64,000 bases of DNA from UMGS172 sp045578845 (GTDB lineage: Bacteria; Bacillota; Clostridia; Oscillospirales; Acutalibacteraceae): the NCBI GenBank assembly GCA_045578845.1, contig JAZNLA010000070.1, forward strand, positions 15,024 to 79,023, given 5' to 3'. The notes beneath the pieces were generated by a model that saw only the letters and a list, made by a program, of their open reading frames with translations, was not told the DNA's origin and made no database searches. The translations under genes were made by a program, and so were the position numbers. How positions within the stretch are numbered: position 1 is the first letter of the stretch; the number at the start of each line of letters is the position of its first letter. Positions 8,102 through 17,244 of the stretch are shown in pieces.

Positions 8102-9358
8102 TTAGTGTTTTGTTAATTGTATATTGTCTATTGTGAAAATTTCGCTGTTACTTGTTAAATAAATATACAACGGATTTATATTGGTAATGAGTTTGTCTTT
8201 TTCGGCACCAGAAAGGTTGTATGTATAGACGTTATTACCTGAAAGTACAGCGAGAGATTTTTTGTTTAAAGAAATATCGGTAACAGGTGCTGAAAAAGAG
8301 AAATCAGCATGAACTGAGCCGTCTGTATTTAGAATACAAACATTATTATTACCTTCATTATTTTCTCTGCCGTAAATAATACAAGAATTTCCGTAGGAAG
8401 ACACAGTATAATTGCGGACTGTCCCGCTTATATCAAGGTCGGTCGATATACCGCCTTTCCACGGTATTGAATAGGCACTATTATTACCTGTTGCCAATAT
8501 ATAGTTTTTGTTTACAGTTACTAATGATGTTAAAAGTCCGCTGAATTCATACTTTTCTTTAGGCGTAGCACTGTTAAAGTTTAAAATATATACAGAAGAT
8601 GTGTATGAGCCGTTTTTAGCATCAACTAAACATACGGCAATACTTTTTCCGTTATCGGCAACGGCAATATCGGCTATGTAATTATTAGCCGAATTCCAAG
8701 AGTAAATTTGCTTGTTGTTTTTATTAAAAACATATACTGTGCCGAGATATGAGTCTGAGCCTACCGCTACAGCATATGTTCCGTTTCTGCCTATTGAGGC
8801 AGAAAAAATATTTTTGTCAAATTCCTTATTTGTGATTTCGGAAGAATAATTATATATTTTTACCGAATAACGGTCACGGTCAAAAACCAATGCCCTTGCC
8901 GCCGATACCTTTAGACGCGGATTAGACATACCGTGTGATGCTGCCTGCATTAGTTTGCCGTTGGAATTGTATACTTCAAAATATGAGTCATTAACTAAAA
9001 ACAAGGCATTTTTGTTAGATTGTTTTGAATGTGCATTTTGTGAATATATATTAACCGGCAAATCATCACTGCCCATTAAAGCATAAGAGTTTTGCATTGC
9101 TTCAACAAGGCCGGTTGGTGTTACGAAATTTATAATGAGCAGTGTAACAACTACGGCAAAGATAACAGAATATGTTATAATTCGTGCGATTTTTTTGCGT
9201 TTTCGTGAACCTTTGACAATTTCAAGTCGGGAACTTTTACTGTCATCATTGAAATTTATTTTTTGCTTTTTGTTTTCTTCTTTTCTTTTTGCTTTTTCTT
9301 CGGGGGTAAGATGTGCTTTATGTACTTTTAAATGTCTTTTTTTTCGATTGTCAGCCAT
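8102..9358 (-). CDS. DUF5711-like single-pass membrane protein with a beta-propeller-like ectodomain
   Basis: A 418-residue protein with a very basic cytoplasmic tail (residues 1-55, rich in K and R), one membrane segment at about 58-80 and an extracellular domain. The latter is built of repeated short beta-strand units (patterns such as FLVNDSYFEVYNSNGKLM and YSVKIYNYSSEITN) resembling propeller blades. Architecture and sequence style match DUF5711 proteins of Clostridia, whose function is unknown. It overlaps truA by 8 bases and continues into cvpA. I assign the family from memory of its pattern, so it needs a profile search. Confidence 0.65.
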   Translation of the reverse strand: MADNRKKRHLKVHKAHLTPEEKAKRKEENKKQKINFNDDSKSSRLEIVKGSRKRKKIARIITYSVIFAVVVTLLIINFVTPTGLVEAMQNSYALMGSDDLPVNIYSQNAHSKQSNKNALFLVNDSYFEVYNSNGKLMQAASHGMSNPRLKVSAARALVFDRDRYSVKIYNYSSEITNKEFDKNIFSASIGRNGTYAVAVGSDSYLGTVYVFNKNNKQIYSWNSANNYIADIAVADNGKSIAVCLVDAKNGSYTSSVYILNFNSATPKEKYEFSGLLTSLVTVNKNYILATGNNSAYSIPWKGGISTDLDISGTVRNYTVSSYGNSCIIYGRENNEGNNNVCILNTDGSVHADFSFSAPVTDISLNKKSLAVLSGNNVYTYNLSGAEKDKLITNINPLYIYLTSNSEIFTIDNIQLTKH

Positions 9359-10106
9359 TTATATCACCCGCTTTGTAGAAAACTTTATTTAAATATAATC
9401 CGTGTGCTTTGGCAGTTGGACCGGCAAGATTGCGGTCACATGAAGATATAATTCTCGGTAAATCTTCAGGGTTGATTTTACCGTATCCTATCTCTAATAA
9501 TGTACCTACAATTATACGCACCATATTATATAAAAATCCGTCACCTGTAATACTAAAAATAATTTCATCTCCATGTCTTACAACACTGCAATCGGTTATA
9601 GTTCTCACTGTGTCGGTAACTGATGAGCCTTGGGAACAAAAACCTTTAAAATCATGCGTGCCAAAAAAAGCTTTGCAAGCACAGTTCAGTAAATCTTCGT
9701 CTAATTTTTTGGATACTTGCAAACTGTACTTAAACCCGAACGGGTCGCGGTAAGGCGAATTGTAAATTTTATAAATATATGTTTTACCAAGTGCGGAATA
9801 CCTTGCGTGAAAATCATCTGCAACCGTTATACAATCGTAAGCAGCAATATCATGGGGTAAATGTGCATTTACGGCAAGGACAAGTTTATCGTTACTTATA
9901 GTGCTGTTACTGTCAAAATGCAAACAAAACATATTTGCGTGGACACCCGCATCGGTTCTGCTGCAACCTGTAACACCGATAGTACCGCAAAGGACTGACG
10001 ATAAAGCATTTCCGACCGTTTCTTGTACCGAAATGCCGTTAGGTTGTACCTGCCAACCGCAGTAATTTGTGCCGTCATATTTAATTGTCAGCAGACGTCT
10101 TGGCAT
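9351..10106 (-). CDS. truA: tRNA pseudouridine(38-40) synthase TruA
   Basis: Converts uridines 38-40 of the tRNA anticodon arm to pseudouridine. Family motifs are clear: the N-terminal TIKYDGTNYCGWQ, the catalytic SRTDAGVHA with Asp near residue 52, and a C-terminal GDGFLYNMVRIIVGTL. I placed the start at the ATG at 10106 because AGGTGA lies 5 bases upstream; a GTG at 10115 would leave no ribosome-binding site. Following ecfT directly, it keeps the ecfA-ecfA'-ecfT-truA order common in Firmicutes. Expected length for the family. Confidence 0.95.
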   Translation of the reverse strand: MPRRLLTIKYDGTNYCGWQVQPNGISVQETVGNALSSVLCGTIGVTGCSRTDAGVHANMFCLHFDSNSTISNDKLVLAVNAHLPHDIAAYDCITVADDFHARYSALGKTYIYKIYNSPYRDPFGFKYSLQVSKKLDEDLLNCACKAFFGTHDFKGFCSQGSSVTDTVRTITDCSVVRHGDEIIFSITGDGFLYNMVRIIVGTLLEIGYGKINPEDLPRIISSCDRNLAGPTAKAHGLYLNKVFYKAGDING

Positions 10107-10115
10107 AAAAGTCAC

Positions 10116-10949
10116 CTACAAAAATAATGCATAAATTGTGTTTGTAAAAATGTTAAGAGTAATAACCGAAGATAATAAAATTATAATAAAAATTGTAGAT
10201 ATTAAGTCGCGGTAGGAATACTTCATAATTTTAAATTTAGTACGACCGCTGCCGCCACTGTAGCAACGACATTCCATGGCCTCGGCAAGTTCGTAAGCAC
10301 GTCTTACAGAAGATATGAGTAACGGTATTAAAATAGGAAGTAATGCTTTAATTCTTTTGATTAAATTTCCGCTTTCAAGGTCGGCACCCCTAGCCTTTTG
10401 AGCGTTCATAATTTTACCCGTTTCCTCTATAAGGGTGGGTATAAACCTTAAAGCAATGGTCATGGTCATTGCCATTGTATGAACGGCATTGCCTAAACCC
10501 ATTAAAGTTAAGGGTTTAAGTAAACTTTCAATGGCACCTGTAAGTGATGTCGGCGAGGTTGTATAACTTAAAATTGCACTTGAAAATATAAGTACAATAA
10601 TTCTTACCGCCATATAAATCGCTCTAGAAATACCGCCGACGGTAACGGTAAAAATCCACCAGTCGAATAAAATTTTGCCGTCACCTGTGTAAAAAACATT
10701 GAGTAAAGCGGTTAAAATAATCACGGGTAGTATTGATTTAATGTTTTTTAGGTACATTTTTATGGGTATTTTAGAAACAATCATTAAAAACACCAAAAAT
10801 AAAAGCAACAAACCCATGGATAAAAATCCGTCTGCTAAAAAGGTAAAAACTATAAATACCAACAAACTTAACAGTTTTGTTCGAGGGTCTAATTTGTGCA
10901 AAAATGAGTTTGTGTCAATAAACTGACCGAAGGTGATGTCTTTAAGCAT
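10116..10949 (-). CDS. ecfT: Energy-coupling factor transporter transmembrane protein EcfT
   Basis: The membrane scaffold of a group II ECF vitamin transporter, linking the two ATPases to exchangeable substrate-binding S components. It is a 277-residue protein with about five to six hydrophobic segments. Two Ala-Arg-Gly-type coupling motifs are recognisable: KARGAD near residue 190 and AMECRCY near 225. Its start overlaps the ecfA2 stop by one base (TAATG). RibU, encoded near 28.5 kb in this window, is one candidate S component partner. Confidence 0.95.
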   Translation of the reverse strand: MLKDITFGQFIDTNSFLHKLDPRTKLLSLLVFIVFTFLADGFLSMGLLLLFLVFLMIVSKIPIKMYLKNIKSILPVIILTALLNVFYTGDGKILFDWWIFTVTVGGISRAIYMAVRIIVLIFSSAILSYTTSPTSLTGAIESLLKPLTLMGLGNAVHTMAMTMTIALRFIPTLIEETGKIMNAQKARGADLESGNLIKRIKALLPILIPLLISSVRRAYELAEAMECRCYSGGSGRTKFKIMKYSYRDLISTIFIIILLSSVITLNIFTNTIYALFL

Positions 10950-11809
10950 TAAAAGGCACCCCCTTTGAAACGATTGATAATTTCGTTTTTAAGTTCGTTG
11001 ACTGTAAAAATGTTTTTGCAAACATTTATTCCGCTTTTATTAAGTGCTATTGCAATCTTTGTAATTTCTGGTATGTCAAGTCCGATTTCGGTCAAACGTT
11101 CGGCGTTAGTAAAAACATTTTTGACCGTATCAAACATTTCAACCTTGCCGCCGTTTAAAACAAGTAATTTGTCGGCGATTTTAGCCATATCTTCCATACT
11201 GTGTGAAACTATAATCACAGCGGCACCTGTTTGGTTGCGGTATTCGGTGATTTTTTTTAAAATACTGTCCCTGCCTTTAGGGTCTAAACCTGCAGTAGGC
11301 TCATCTAAAACCAAAACTTCGGGTTTCATGGCGATAATTCCCGCAATGGCTACCCTGCGTTTTTCGCCGCCCGACAAATCAAAAGGAGATTTTTCCAAAA
11401 GTTCTGGTTTTAAGTCTACAAGATTTGCGGCATACTGTACCCTTTCCTTTATTTCAGCAGGCTCTAATCCCATGTTGGCGGGACCGAATGCAATATCCTT
11501 TTCGACAGTTTCTTCGAACAGTTGGTATTCAGGGTACTGAAAAACAAGACCGACTTTAAATCTCACATCGGATATTTTTTTAAAATCCTTATGAATGTTT
11601 TTACCATGAAGTAAAATCTCACCGCTTTCGGGTTTGATAAGTCCGTTTAATTGTTGAACAATAGTTGACTTGCCCGAGCCTGTGTGGCCTATTATACCTA
11701 TTATTTCACCTTTTTCTACACTAAAAGATACACCGTTTACCGCGTGAGTAACAAACGGTGTTCCGTTGCCGTAGGTGTATACAAGGTTTTTAATTTCCAA
11801 GAGTGACAA
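10949..11809 (-). CDS. ecfA2: ECF transporter ATPase EcfA2 (EcfA')
   Basis: One of the two ABC ATPases of the ECF module. Walker A is GHTGSGKST, the Q-loop lies in VFQYPEYQLFEETV, the signature is LSGGEKRRVA and Walker B is VLVLDEPTAGLDPKG. It starts at a TTG immediately after the TGA of ecfA1, with AAAGGGGA upstream. At 286 residues it has the expected family length, including the C-terminal extension that pairs the two ATPases. Confidence 0.95.
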   Translation of the reverse strand: MSLLEIKNLVYTYGNGTPFVTHAVNGVSFSVEKGEIIGIIGHTGSGKSTIVQQLNGLIKPESGEILLHGKNIHKDFKKISDVRFKVGLVFQYPEYQLFEETVEKDIAFGPANMGLEPAEIKERVQYAANLVDLKPELLEKSPFDLSGGEKRRVAIAGIIAMKPEVLVLDEPTAGLDPKGRDSILKKITEYRNQTGAAVIIVSHSMEDMAKIADKLLVLNGGKVEMFDTVKNVFTNAERLTEIGLDIPEITKIAIALNKSGINVCKNIFTVNELKNEIINRFKGGAF

Positions 11810-12658
11810 TCAGATTTCCCCTTTTAAAGCATGGGTCAAAGCCTCTACACATTCATCGGCGGTTAATATACCGTCTTTTAGGTCTATGCCCATCTTTTTA
11901 AGTTCTACAGAGAGTTTGGTTGGTTGAGGTACATCAAGACCAACCGCTTTTAATTTATCTACTTGTGAAAAAACTTCAGAAGGTGTACCGTCTAAAATAA
12001 CCTTTCCGTCGTTCATAACTATGGTACGGTCGGACAGTGCCGCCTCGTTCATATAGTGTGTTATTAAAATTACGGAAATTTGCTTTTCTTTACAAAGCCG
12101 TAATATGACATCCATGACCTCTTTTCTGCCTCTTGGGTCTAACATGGCAGTAGGTTCGTCAAATACAATGCACTTAGGCTCCATTGCTATAATTCCTGCA
12201 ATGGCAACCCTTTGTTTTTGTCCGCCCGAAAGGTTGTGCGGTGCATATTTTTTGAATTCTGTCATTCTGACTGCTTCTAAAGCATCGTCTACACGTTTGA
12301 CCATTTCCGATGTAGGTAAGCCTAAATTTTCAAGACCGAATGCAACATCTTCATCAACTACCGTTGCTACAAGTTGGTTGTCGGGATTTTGAAAAACCAT
12401 ACCTACGGTACGTTTGATTTTTGTATCGTTTTCATCAACCGAAGTATCAAGTCCCATTACGGTTACCTTTCCTTTTTGAGGAATAAGCAGACCGTTAAGA
12501 AGTTTAGCGAGGGTTGATTTACCCGAGCCGTTATGACCTAAAACCGCAGTAAACTGACCTTCATAGAATTTTATTGAAAAATCATTTAAAACCTTAGAGG
12601 TGCCGTCATCGGTTTCGTATTCAAATGTAATGTTATCAACATTTATAATTTCGTTCAT
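11810..12658 (-). CDS. ecfA1: ECF transporter ATPase EcfA1
   Basis: Partner ATPase of EcfA2, hydrolysing ATP to drive vitamin uptake through EcfT and an S component. Walker A is GHNGSGKST, the Q-loop lies in VFQNPDNQLVATVV, the signature is LSGGQKQRVA and Walker B is CIVFDEPTAMLDPRG. I chose the ATG at 12658, which overlaps the upstream TAA by one base (TAATG) and gives the usual short N-terminus before NVDNITFEYE. In-frame ATGs up to 12688 would run into the upstream gene. Confidence 0.94.
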   Translation of the reverse strand: MNEIINVDNITFEYETDDGTSKVLNDFSIKFYEGQFTAVLGHNGSGKSTLAKLLNGLLIPQKGKVTVMGLDTSVDENDTKIKRTVGMVFQNPDNQLVATVVDEDVAFGLENLGLPTSEMVKRVDDALEAVRMTEFKKYAPHNLSGGQKQRVAIAGIIAMEPKCIVFDEPTAMLDPRGRKEVMDVILRLCKEKQISVILITHYMNEAALSDRTIVMNDGKVILDGTPSEVFSQVDKLKAVGLDVPQPTKLSVELKKMGIDLKDGILTADECVEALTHALKGEI

Positions 12659-13518
12659 TATTTTGTCCATAGAGTTGTGCATCCGCAAGGAAGTACAATA
12701 TCACGTTCGGTTACTTTTAAACCGATTTCGTCGGTAGCAGCAGTACCTTTTGCTTTAAGCACAATATTGTTAACCATATAGTTTATTATTGTCGGCGATA
12801 TTCCGCCTGAATATGAGTTAAGCAGAAAAAAGTGAGCATCGTCATTCAAAATTTCTGAAGTTAGTGTGAGTAGTTCGTTCAACTGTTGCTCAATTTTCCA
12901 AACCTCACCGTTGGGCCCTCTGCCGTATGACGGCGGGTCCATAACAATACCGTCGTATTTGTTACCGCGTCTGATTTCTCTTGCGATAAATTTCAGACAA
13001 TCGTCAACAAGCCAGCGTACGGGATTGTTTCCTACACCCGAAACATTGGCGTTTTCTTTTGCCCACGAAACCATACCTTTAGATGCATCAACATGGGTAA
13101 CACTTGCACCCGCTTTAAGACAGGTAACGGTAGCCCCGCCTGTATATGCAAACAGGTTTAAAACCTTCAAAGGTCGGTTGGCGTTTTTTATAGTTTCACT
13201 CATTATATCCCAGTTTACAGCTTGTTCGGGGAAAAGACCGGTATGTTTAAAATCCATTGGTTTTAAGCGGAATGTCAAGTCTTTATAGTTGATACTCCAT
13301 GCTTTTGGTACCGGTTTTAACATTTCCCAATGACCGCCACCGCTTTGAGAACGGTGGTAGACGGCATGAGCGTTATTCCATAATGGATTTTTCCGTTTTG
13401 CACTCCACATTACCTGCGGGTCTGGTCTTATCAAAACTATATCGCCCCAACGTTCTAACCTTTCACCGTCGGTGGCATCTATAAGTTCATAATCGCTAAA
13501 ATCAGTTACAACTCTCAT
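12658..13518 (-). CDS. Class I SAM-dependent methyltransferase, RlmI/RlmK-like
   Basis: A 286-residue Rossmann-fold methyltransferase. SAM-binding motif I reads LNLFAYTGGATV, followed by VTHVDASKGMVSWAKEN, and the catalytic DPPSYGRG loop is typical of 23S rRNA methyltransferases of the RlmI/RlmK type. It lacks an N-terminal PUA domain, so the exact target base cannot be assigned. It sits between ruvB (15 bases away) and ecfA1 (1-base overlap), in what looks like one long transcript starting at ruvC. Confidence 0.8.
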   Translation of the reverse strand: MRVVTDFSDYELIDATDGERLERWGDIVLIRPDPQVMWSAKRKNPLWNNAHAVYHRSQSGGGHWEMLKPVPKAWSINYKDLTFRLKPMDFKHTGLFPEQAVNWDIMSETIKNANRPLKVLNLFAYTGGATVTCLKAGASVTHVDASKGMVSWAKENANVSGVGNNPVRWLVDDCLKFIAREIRRGNKYDGIVMDPPSYGRGPNGEVWKIEQQLNELLTLTSEILNDDAHFFLLNSYSGGISPTIINYMVNNIVLKAKGTAATDEIGLKVTERDIVLPCGCTTLWTK

Positions 13519-13533
13519 AAAATTTCCTTAAAA

Positions 13534-14571
13534 CTACAGTGATAATTGACCGTTGTTAGAGTTACCTCTCGGTATCCCTAAATGGTCATAAGCGGCAGCG
13601 GTTACACATCTTCCGCGATTGGTTCTCGATAAAAAACCTATCTGCATCAAATAAGGCTCGTAGACATCTTCAATAGTGACACTGTCCTCGCCTACTGCAG
13701 CGGCTATAGTATCAAGTCCTACAGGACCGCCCTGATAGGTTTTTATAATGGTGGTAAGCATTTTGCGGTCAAAATCATCAAGACCTAATTCGTCGATTTC
13801 AAAACGTGACAGTGCAAGTTTGGCAATATCTTCGGTTATAACACCGCTGTACTCAACCTGTGCAATATCTCTTACTCTTTTAAGCAAACGGTTGGCAATA
13901 CGTGGTGTGCCCCTCGAACGTGATGCGATTTCCAAAGCACCTTCGTCTTCAATGGCAATACCCAAAATACCTGCTGAACGTTTAACTATATCGGCTAACT
14001 GTTCGGGTGTGTAAAGTTCAAGCCTCAGTAACACGCCGAAACGGTCGCGAAGCGGTGCGGTAAGTTGTCCCGAACGTGTTGTAGCACCTACAAGGGTAAA
14101 ATGCGGTAAATCAAGCCTTATACTTCTTGCAGACGGACCTTTGCCGATAATTATATCAAGTGCAAAATCTTCCATAGCGGGATAAAGTATTTCTTCAACA
14201 CTTCTGGAAAGACGGTGAATTTCGTCAATAAACAAAACATCACCTTCGTTTAGATTAGTTAGAAGTGCCGCTAAATCGCCCTGTTTTTCAATGGCAGGAC
14301 CGGAAGTAACCCTTAAATTTACGCCCATTTCATTGGCAATGATGCCCGCAAGGGTGGTTTTACCGAGTCCGGGAGGGCCGTATAAAAGGCAGTGGTCTAA
14401 TGACTCCCCTCTCAGTTTCGCCGCTTTAATGTAAATTTCAAGGTTATCCTTAGCCTTGTCTTGACCGATATACTCGGTTAACTGTTTCGGTCTTAGTGAA
14501 ACCTCGGTGTCAACATCACTCGGTGTATATTCGGGTGTTACTATTCGGTTTTCAAAATCAAAATCCGACAT
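13534..14571 (-). CDS. ruvB: Holliday junction branch migration ATPase RuvB
   Basis: Hexameric AAA+ motor that pulls DNA through the RuvA-bound Holliday junction. The Walker A is GPPGLGKTTLAGI, Walker B FIDEIHRL, and sensor segments GATTRSGQL and RGTPRIANRLL are all present. A winged-helix C-terminus ends after DHLGIP. At 345 residues it is full length. Last of ruvC-ruvA-ruvB; 11 bases after ruvA. Confidence 0.97.
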   Translation of the reverse strand: MSDFDFENRIVTPEYTPSDVDTEVSLRPKQLTEYIGQDKAKDNLEIYIKAAKLRGESLDHCLLYGPPGLGKTTLAGIIANEMGVNLRVTSGPAIEKQGDLAALLTNLNEGDVLFIDEIHRLSRSVEEILYPAMEDFALDIIIGKGPSARSIRLDLPHFTLVGATTRSGQLTAPLRDRFGVLLRLELYTPEQLADIVKRSAGILGIAIEDEGALEIASRSRGTPRIANRLLKRVRDIAQVEYSGVITEDIAKLALSRFEIDELGLDDFDRKMLTTIIKTYQGGPVGLDTIAAAVGEDSVTIEDVYEPYLMQIGFLSRTNRGRCVTAAAYDHLGIPRGNSNNGQLSL

Positions 14572-14582
14572 ACTTTATCTCC

Positions 14583-15188
14583 TTACAGTTGTGTAGATAA
14601 AAATTTAAGTGCTTGCTTAATAATATCTTCAGTAGGTTTCGATATATCGCATTTGCCGACGGCGACCGAAGCCTCGCTTTGACTGTATCCAAACTGAACA
14701 AGTGCGGCAATAGCATCTTTAGAAGCAGAAGAACCTGTATCTGCTTTTTTTACGGCGGCAATATCTGAATTACTATCGGTAAATCCTGCACCGACCTTAT
14801 CTTTAAGTTCAAGCGATATTCTTTGTGCCGATTTAAGGCCGACGCCGTTTGCTCTTGAGATTTCCTTAGCGTCACCGCTTGCTATATAAAGGCAAAGTTC
14901 GTCAACACTGAATGTTGAAAGAATGGACATTGCAAGTTTGGGACCGACGTTGCTGACCGTTATAAGCATTTTAAACATATTAAGTTCGCTTTCCGAAGAA
15001 AAGCCGAACAAGTCAACACCGTCTTGTTTAACACTCATGTATGTGTAAACAAAGGCTTCGTTACCTTTGTTAGGCAAATTTGCAAGAGTTTTAGTTGATG
15101 CGAAAAATGAGTAACCCACACCGCCGCATTCAATGGCGGCAGATGTATTATCGCTGAAAATCAGTTTACCTCTTAATGAATAAATCAT
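14583..15188 (-). CDS. ruvA: Holliday junction DNA-binding protein RuvA
   Basis: Tetrameric junction-binding protein that positions RuvB. It begins MIYSLRGKL like most RuvA proteins, with the OB domain in the first 60 residues. Two helix-hairpin-helix segments follow (ITVSNVGPKLAMSILS and ISRANGVGLKSAQRIS), then a flexible linker and the RuvB-contacting C-terminal domain (about 155-201). Expected length. Confidence 0.96.
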   Translation of the reverse strand: MIYSLRGKLIFSDNTSAAIECGGVGYSFFASTKTLANLPNKGNEAFVYTYMSVKQDGVDLFGFSSESELNMFKMLITVSNVGPKLAMSILSTFSVDELCLYIASGDAKEISRANGVGLKSAQRISLELKDKVGAGFTDSNSDIAAVKKADTGSSASKDAIAALVQFGYSQSEASVAVGKCDISKPTEDIIKQALKFLSTQL

Positions 15189-15192
15189 ATTG

Positions 15193-15696
15193 TCACCTTA
15201 ATTTGTAGTTTAGTTTACCTATTATCGAACCTGCACAGTGTGCGTGGCAGATAGCCAAAGCCAAAGCGTCGGCAGTATCGTCGGGTTTAGGGACTTTCTC
15301 CAAACCTAACATAACACGTGTCATTTCCATAATTTGCTTTTTTTCGGCTCTGCCGTAGCCTGTAACAGCCTGTTTTACCTGTAAAGGTGTGTATTCGAAA
15401 ACATCTACACCTGATTTTTCGGCAGAAAGGATAATCACGCCTCTTGCTTGAGCAACGTCAATAGCCGTTGTTGTGTTGGTGTTAAAAAACAGTTTTTCAA
15501 CCGATAGTGCATCGATTTTATAACTTTTGAAAATTTCGGTTAAATCGTTGAAAATTTTATCGAGTCTTTTTACAAACGGCATATCGGCAGGTGTAGTAAT
15601 TGCACCGTATTTAATTGGAGTAAAGCGGTTGCCCTCATATTTGACAATTCCGTATCCAACAATGGCATAACCCGGGTCAATGCCTAAAATTATCAA
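15193..15696 (-). CDS. ruvC: Crossover junction endodeoxyribonuclease RuvC
   Basis: Resolves Holliday junctions by symmetric nicking. The N-terminus MIILGIDPG carries the first catalytic aspartate; SVEKLFF, a QARGVI segment and the DDTADALALAICH block supply the remaining acidic residues. I use the TTG at 15696, placed 7 bases after AAAGGAG; the GTG at 15705 lies inside that ribosome-binding site. First gene of the ruvCAB transcript. Confidence 0.95.
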   Translation of the reverse strand: MIILGIDPGYAIVGYGIVKYEGNRFTPIKYGAITTPADMPFVKRLDKIFNDLTEIFKSYKIDALSVEKLFFNTNTTTAIDVAQARGVIILSAEKSGVDVFEYTPLQVKQAVTGYGRAEKKQIMEMTRVMLGLEKVPKPDDTADALALAICHAHCAGSIIGKLNYKLR

Positions 15697-15737
15697 ATAA
15701 ATCACTCCTTTTACATAATTTGCCTATTATCTTTGAA

Positions 15738-15766
15738 ATTATATCACAAAGTCAAATCAAAGGCAA
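15738..15766 (-). promoter_or_regulatory. Promoter of the ruvCAB-ecf-truA transcript
   Basis: Minus-strand -35 TTGCCT (15761-15766) and a perfect -10 TATAAT (15738-15743) with 17-bp spacing, about 40 bases upstream of ruvC. Confidence 0.65.
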
Positions 15767-15887
15767 TAGTTTTATTGAATAATTGATAATTATAACTACT
15801 TATAAATTTTAATTTTCCATTATTTTACAATTTTCGATAAATTATAAATAAATTTATTATTTAAGGCGTATATTTTTGCAAAAACTA

Positions 15888-15916
15888 TTGACAAATACTC
15901 TAAAAATAAATAATAT
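15888..15916 (+). promoter_or_regulatory. Promoter of the potABCD operon
   Basis: -35 TTGACA (15888-15893) and -10 TAATAT (15911-15916) with 17-bp spacing. Transcription would start near 15923 and give a leader of about 175 nt before potA. The rest of the 400-base gap between ruvC and potA is this leader plus AT-rich DNA. Confidence 0.65.
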
Positions 15917-15970
15917 AACTACAATGCGTTTTTGCATCTGTGTCTAAATAGCGGTATAAAACTTTAAGCC

Positions 15971-16090
15971 GTAGTTCCGACTTTAAGTCAGAGAACTATG
16001 AAAAACCCTTTGCGGAGGGCTTTTAGCAGATATACTGCGGGTTTGCACAGAGCCATTTTGGTTTTGTCGGCTTTTTGTCCGCAAAGGGGG
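15971..16090 (+). promoter_or_regulatory. Structured potA leader sequestering the Shine-Dalgarno (candidate riboswitch)
   Basis: Two structural units can be drawn. A hairpin pairs TAGTTC (15972-15977) with GAACTA (15993-15998) and GACT with AGTC inside it. An 11-bp uninterrupted stem then joins 16006-16016 to 16078-16088, enclosing about 60 nt with at least one inner hairpin (GCAG/CTGC, 16026-16038). The 3' arm contains part of the AAAGGGGG Shine-Dalgarno at 16083-16090, 8 bases before the potA ATG. Opening and closing this stem would therefore switch translation. It does not match SAM, FMN, TPP, guanidine, lysine or THF aptamers that I can recall. A ligand is unknown; a polyamine is only a guess from context. 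Confidence 0.5.
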
Positions 16091-16098
16091 ATGCTTAA

Positions 16099-17244
16099 AT
16101 GATTGGCAAGAATATTGTAGAATTAAAAGACATCCGCATGTCGTTTGACGGAGAAGTTGTCCTTGACGGAATAAATCTTTCCATTAAGGACGGCGAGTTT
16201 GTCACGCTGTTAGGACCTTCGGGTTGCGGTAAAACAACAACTTTAAGGCTAATAGCGGGATTTGAGTCACCGATAGGCGGAGATGTTTTTTTTGAGGGTA
16301 AAAAAATAAATGACCTACCTCCCTACAAAAGAAACATTAACACGATTTTCCAAAGGTATGCACTGTTTCCGCACCTGAATGTATACGACAATGTTGCATT
16401 TGGCTTAAAGGTGAAAAAGGTGCCTAAATCGGAAATACATAAAATGATTGACGAAACGCTTGCTTTGGTCAACCTAAAGGGTCTTGAAAAACGCAGGATT
16501 GATACCCTTTCGGGCGGACAGCAACAGCGTGTAGCAATAGCCCGTGCCATAATAAACCGTCCGAAGCTTTTGCTTTTGGATGAGCCGTTATCGGCACTTG
16601 ATTTGAAACTTCGCAAAGATATGCAGGTTGAACTTAAAAATCTGCAAAAGAGCACTGGAATTACATTTATTTTTGTAACCCACGACCAAGAAGAGGCTCT
16701 TTCCATGTCCGATACGGTTGTAGTTATGGATAAAGGTAAAATTCAGCAAATCGGCTCACCTGCCGATATTTATAATGAGCCTAAAAATGCATTTGTCGCC
16801 GATTTTATCGGTGAAAGTAACATTATTGACGGCATTATGAAAAAGGATTTCCTTGTGTCTTTTGTTAATAAAGATTTCGCCTGTCTTGACAGCGGTTTTG
16901 AAGCCATGGAAGAGGTCGACGTAGTTATACGCCCCGAAGATGTTGACATTGTTCCCCCTATGAAGGGTATGCTTGAGGGCGAAGTTACATCGGTAACATT
17001 CTTAGGCGTTCATTACGAAATAATTGTCGATATAAATAATTTTAAATGGATGATACAGACTACCGACAAACATGAAGTCGGCGAAACGGTCGGTCTTTAT
17101 ATCGAGCCTGATGCCATTCATATCATGAAAAAATCCGAGTATTCGGGTCTATTTGGTGATTACAGTTCGTACAGTGAAGAATTAGACGAAATGAACGAAG
17201 AGTCTGCCGAAGCACAAGCAGCGGAGGAATCGGCTGATGAATAG
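16099..17244 (+). CDS. potA: Spermidine/putrescine ABC transporter ATPase PotA
   Basis: ATP-hydrolysing subunit of a polyamine importer. Walker A is GPSGCGKTT, the signature LSGGQQQRVAIARA and Walker B LLLDEPLSALD; a C-terminal TOBE-type regulatory domain spans about residues 235-350. An acidic tail rich in Glu/Ala (about 355-381) is unusual. Its SD (AAAGGGGG) is covered by the leader stem. The start of potB overlaps its end by 8 bases, so potABCD is one operon. Confidence 0.95.
   Translation: MIGKNIVELKDIRMSFDGEVVLDGINLSIKDGEFVTLLGPSGCGKTTTLRLIAGFESPIGGDVFFEGKKINDLPPYKRNINTIFQRYALFPHLNVYDNVAFGLKVKKVPKSEIHKMIDETLALVNLKGLEKRRIDTLSGGQQQRVAIARAIINRPKLLLLDEPLSALDLKLRKDMQVELKNLQKSTGITFIFVTHDQEEALSMSDTVVVMDKGKIQQIGSPADIYNEPKNAFVADFIGESNIIDGIMKKDFLVSFVNKDFACLDSGFEAMEEVDVVIRPEDVDIVPPMKGMLEGEVTSVTFLGVHYEIIVDINNFKWMIQTTDKHEVGETVGLYIEPDAIHIMKKSEYSGLFGDYSSYSEELDEMNEESAEAQAAEESADE

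Noticed and set aside
10965..11540. A 191-codon frame on the plus strand within ecfA2
   Set aside because: Antisense shadow of a conserved ABC ATPase; hydrophobic by composition only.
15923..16098. Known riboswitch class for the potA leader (guanidine-I, THF, SAM, TPP, FMN, lysine)
   Set aside because: None of the conserved blocks of these classes could be placed; only the SD-masking stem is supported, so no ligand was assigned.
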